Origin: Cucumis sativus
Lineage: Eukaryota; Streptophyta; Magnoliopsida; Cucurbitales; Cucurbitaceae
DNA length: 64,000 nt
Direction of reading: 5' to 3'
Assembly: GCF_000004075.3 (NCBI RefSeq)
Contig: NC_026657.2
Coordinates: 11,966,001 to 12,030,000 of the forward strand
Both the position numbers and the translations under genes were made by a program. Shown here one piece after another: positions 62,341-64,000 of this stretch. The notes under the pieces were generated by a model. That model did not search any database. It worked only from the letters and a program-made list of their open reading frames with translations, and was not told the DNA's origin. Numbering within the stretch: position 1 is the first letter of the stretch; the number at the start of each line of letters is the position of its first letter.

Positions 62341-63311
62341 CTATACTTCAGATGTGCAGGAATTTGTCATTTGGTGAGATCTATATGATGAGATTTGTGT
62401 AAATATTATGGAATTTAATTGTCATTTTTTAAATATATTTGTTATTTTAAGGGAAGTTTAGCTTCAGAATAAAAAGAAGTAGCACAACAAATGTGGGTGG
62501 GACACTTTGTCATAACTTTTCTAACATTAATTTCATATTTTTCTCATTTTAAATGACATCCACTAGATATCCTTTCTCTTTCATATATACACTGATTTTC
62601 ATGTGATACTTGTGGAAACGCTAACAATTCATAATTCTTATTATTATTTTGCTCACCAAATCAAATTTCCACAATTTTTCTATATGGTTTAAATTAATAC
62701 ACAATAATGAAATAAAAATAAATACTCTCTTGTTTTAATATAGAGAAATGTATCTCGCTAAATGTGGATGTTGATTAGAAACCTTATGATAAGAGTAAAC
62801 TTTTGTGAATATTTCCTTCATCAGTTTTGCCATCTTTTACATTTTCCAATATTTTAATACATCACTTGTAAATTTAATTTTAAAAAAAAAAAAAAACAAG
62901 GAGATTGAGTCACGTTTATGCATTTGAACGAAAGTTCCATTGTAAATTCTAAAATAAAAAAGGAAATCTACTTTCCAAGGAATTCGAGTTCATCGATCCA
63001 AGCAAAATCTCCATCACTCAGTTGACCTGATACTGTTTGGATTCCAAGAAAACTCCTAAAAGCAAATTGGAATTGGAATTGAAATTGCAACAATAATAAC
63101 AAGAAGATATTTTATATACATTCTGAAGCTTTCTAAGCAATTCAAGTATATACAGGAATCAAAATTTCTAATTAATTTCTAATTACAAAATATCCTCGCT
63201 CGGAAAATCCGATGAATGAGCATCGAGATCGAGGGAAGCACAAGAAAAGGATCAGGAATCATTTGATTCGATCCACAAAGAGGAAAAATAAGAGAGAATC
63301 AAGAGAGTTAG
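62341..63311. other. Region with possible unassigned exon
   Basis: Mostly AT-rich. On the minus strand at 62968-63026 a TATCAG acceptor is followed by QLSDGDFAWIDELEFLGK and a stop, which looks like the last exon of a gene, but no preceding exon could be assigned. Another coding-looking stretch on the minus strand near 63193-63250 reads SLDLDAHSSDFPSEDIL then stop. Both may belong to the transcript of the gene at 63312-63560 through alternative splicing, or be its 3' UTR. Confidence 0.3.
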
Positions 63312-63560
63312 TTAGAATTTGAAACACCAAACGATTTTCAAGAACTCAAAGCAATTGAAGGGTTCTAGCTTTCTTCTGCTTCTCTTTCTGAGAGCTTTCT
63401 TGGCGGATTCTGTTTCGATGAATCGGACTGTTTCCTCCGTGTAAACTCCATCCCATGCGTATTCTTTCATATCATCCTTACCGAAGAAAATGTCTCCGCC
63501 GCGCTCGCTCTCGCCCGCGCCGCCGCCCCCGAATTCGAAGGGAAGGATATCTCTGGCCAT
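63312..63560 (-). CDS. Small conserved-looking plant protein, unknown function
   Basis: An 82-residue frame beginning MARDILPFEFGGGGAG and continuing ERGGDIFFGKDDMKEY, AWDGVYTEETVRFIE, then a basic stretch RKRSRRK. Composition is balanced, unlike the AT-driven frames around it, and the region is clearly richer in G+C. A TATAAATA box (63627-63634, minus strand) stands about 70 bp above the start codon, as expected for a real plant promoter. No signal peptide or membrane segment is seen. The basic block could be a nuclear signal. I do not recognise a domain. A last exon may follow at 62968-63026, which would change the C-terminus. Confidence 0.6.
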   Translation of the reverse strand: MARDILPFEFGGGGAGESERGGDIFFGKDDMKEYAWDGVYTEETVRFIETESAKKALRKRSRRKLEPFNCFEFLKIVWCFKF

Positions 63561-64000
63561 CGGCGAGTAGTCTTTTGGAGAAATGGAATGGAAGCTTTCG
63601 AGGGCTGCCTTGTTGTTTAATGGTTGTATTTATACAAAGAGATAAATATTAAATAACTATGTTTTTCTTTTCGTTTCTTTTTTCTTTTTGTTGAGAGGAA
63701 CAAAAAATTCATAATAATTTTCTATTAGGGTTTAGATAAGGATAAAAATTAGTTTGGTGGGGAATTTTTTTTTATAATTTGAATCTTAATATTTTAATGG
63801 CTATGATTAATGGAACCTTCCTGAATTTACTGAATCATTAGTTATTTAAATTCAAAGTTCAGTTAGTTTAATCTTATTTAACTAACTTCTACAGGTCTTT
63901 TTTAACTTTATAATTTGATTTTTTTTTAATTATATAAATTTTGGAAAGGTGAAGTAAAAGTCAACCAAAATTATTTATTATTATTTAAACTGTACTTTTT
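63561..64000. promoter_or_regulatory. Upstream region of the small gene at 63312
   Basis: Contains TATAAATA at 63627-63634 on the minus strand. Beyond that it is AT-rich with poly-T tracts, and no gene is seen to the end of the window. Confidence 0.5.

Overview
The window is nuclear DNA of a flowering plant. It is AT-rich with spliced genes, plant-type LRR receptor kinases, a Ty1/copia retrotransposon and a condensin gene whose protein reads like Arabidopsis SMC2. Gene and repeat style suggest a eudicot, possibly a cucurbit, but that is an impression and was not tested. Every gene I can support reads on the minus strand, so each starts at its right-hand end.

Layout. 1-4.5 kb: AT-rich, no gene. 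4.5-16.5 kb: two paralogous LRR receptor-like kinases of the MIK2/At1g35710 type. They share one exon plan with a second coding exon of exactly 308 bp. The left one has lost the catalytic Asp of HRD and the Gly of DFG and looks like a pseudokinase; the right one is intact. 16.5-23.2 kb: no gene.

23.2-44.6 kb: a tandem array of six small two-exon genes plus one broken copy. Most are too short or too split to stand out as ORFs. Each has exon 1 coding a signal peptide, a phase-1 intron, and exon 2 coding a short tail that ends in a motif of the form D-x(1-4)-W-x-G-[N/G]-Y followed by prolines. They look like precursors of secreted peptides of 76-88 residues, and I do not recognise the family. 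This is the most interesting part of the window. The array lies within about 7 kb of the receptor kinases, which invites a receptor-ligand hypothesis, but nothing in the sequence proves a link.

46.1-55.5 kb: a complete SMC2 gene. I could place 19 coding exons with consistent phases, giving 1,176 residues. Intron 17 holds a 48-bp copy of the end of exon 17 and a decayed LINE endonuclease fragment. 56.7-61.9 kb: a full-length, apparently intact Copia element with 155-bp LTRs that differ at one position and an uninterrupted 1,328-residue Gag-Pol. Its 5' leader is strikingly GC-rich. 62-64 kb: one small gene of unknown function (82 residues) and two orphan exon-like segments.

The stretches between genes hold microsatellites, short tandem duplications, MITE-like inverted repeats and a CACTA-type terminus. 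Exon coordinates were placed by eye from GT/AG sites and reading phase, so single-base errors are possible.
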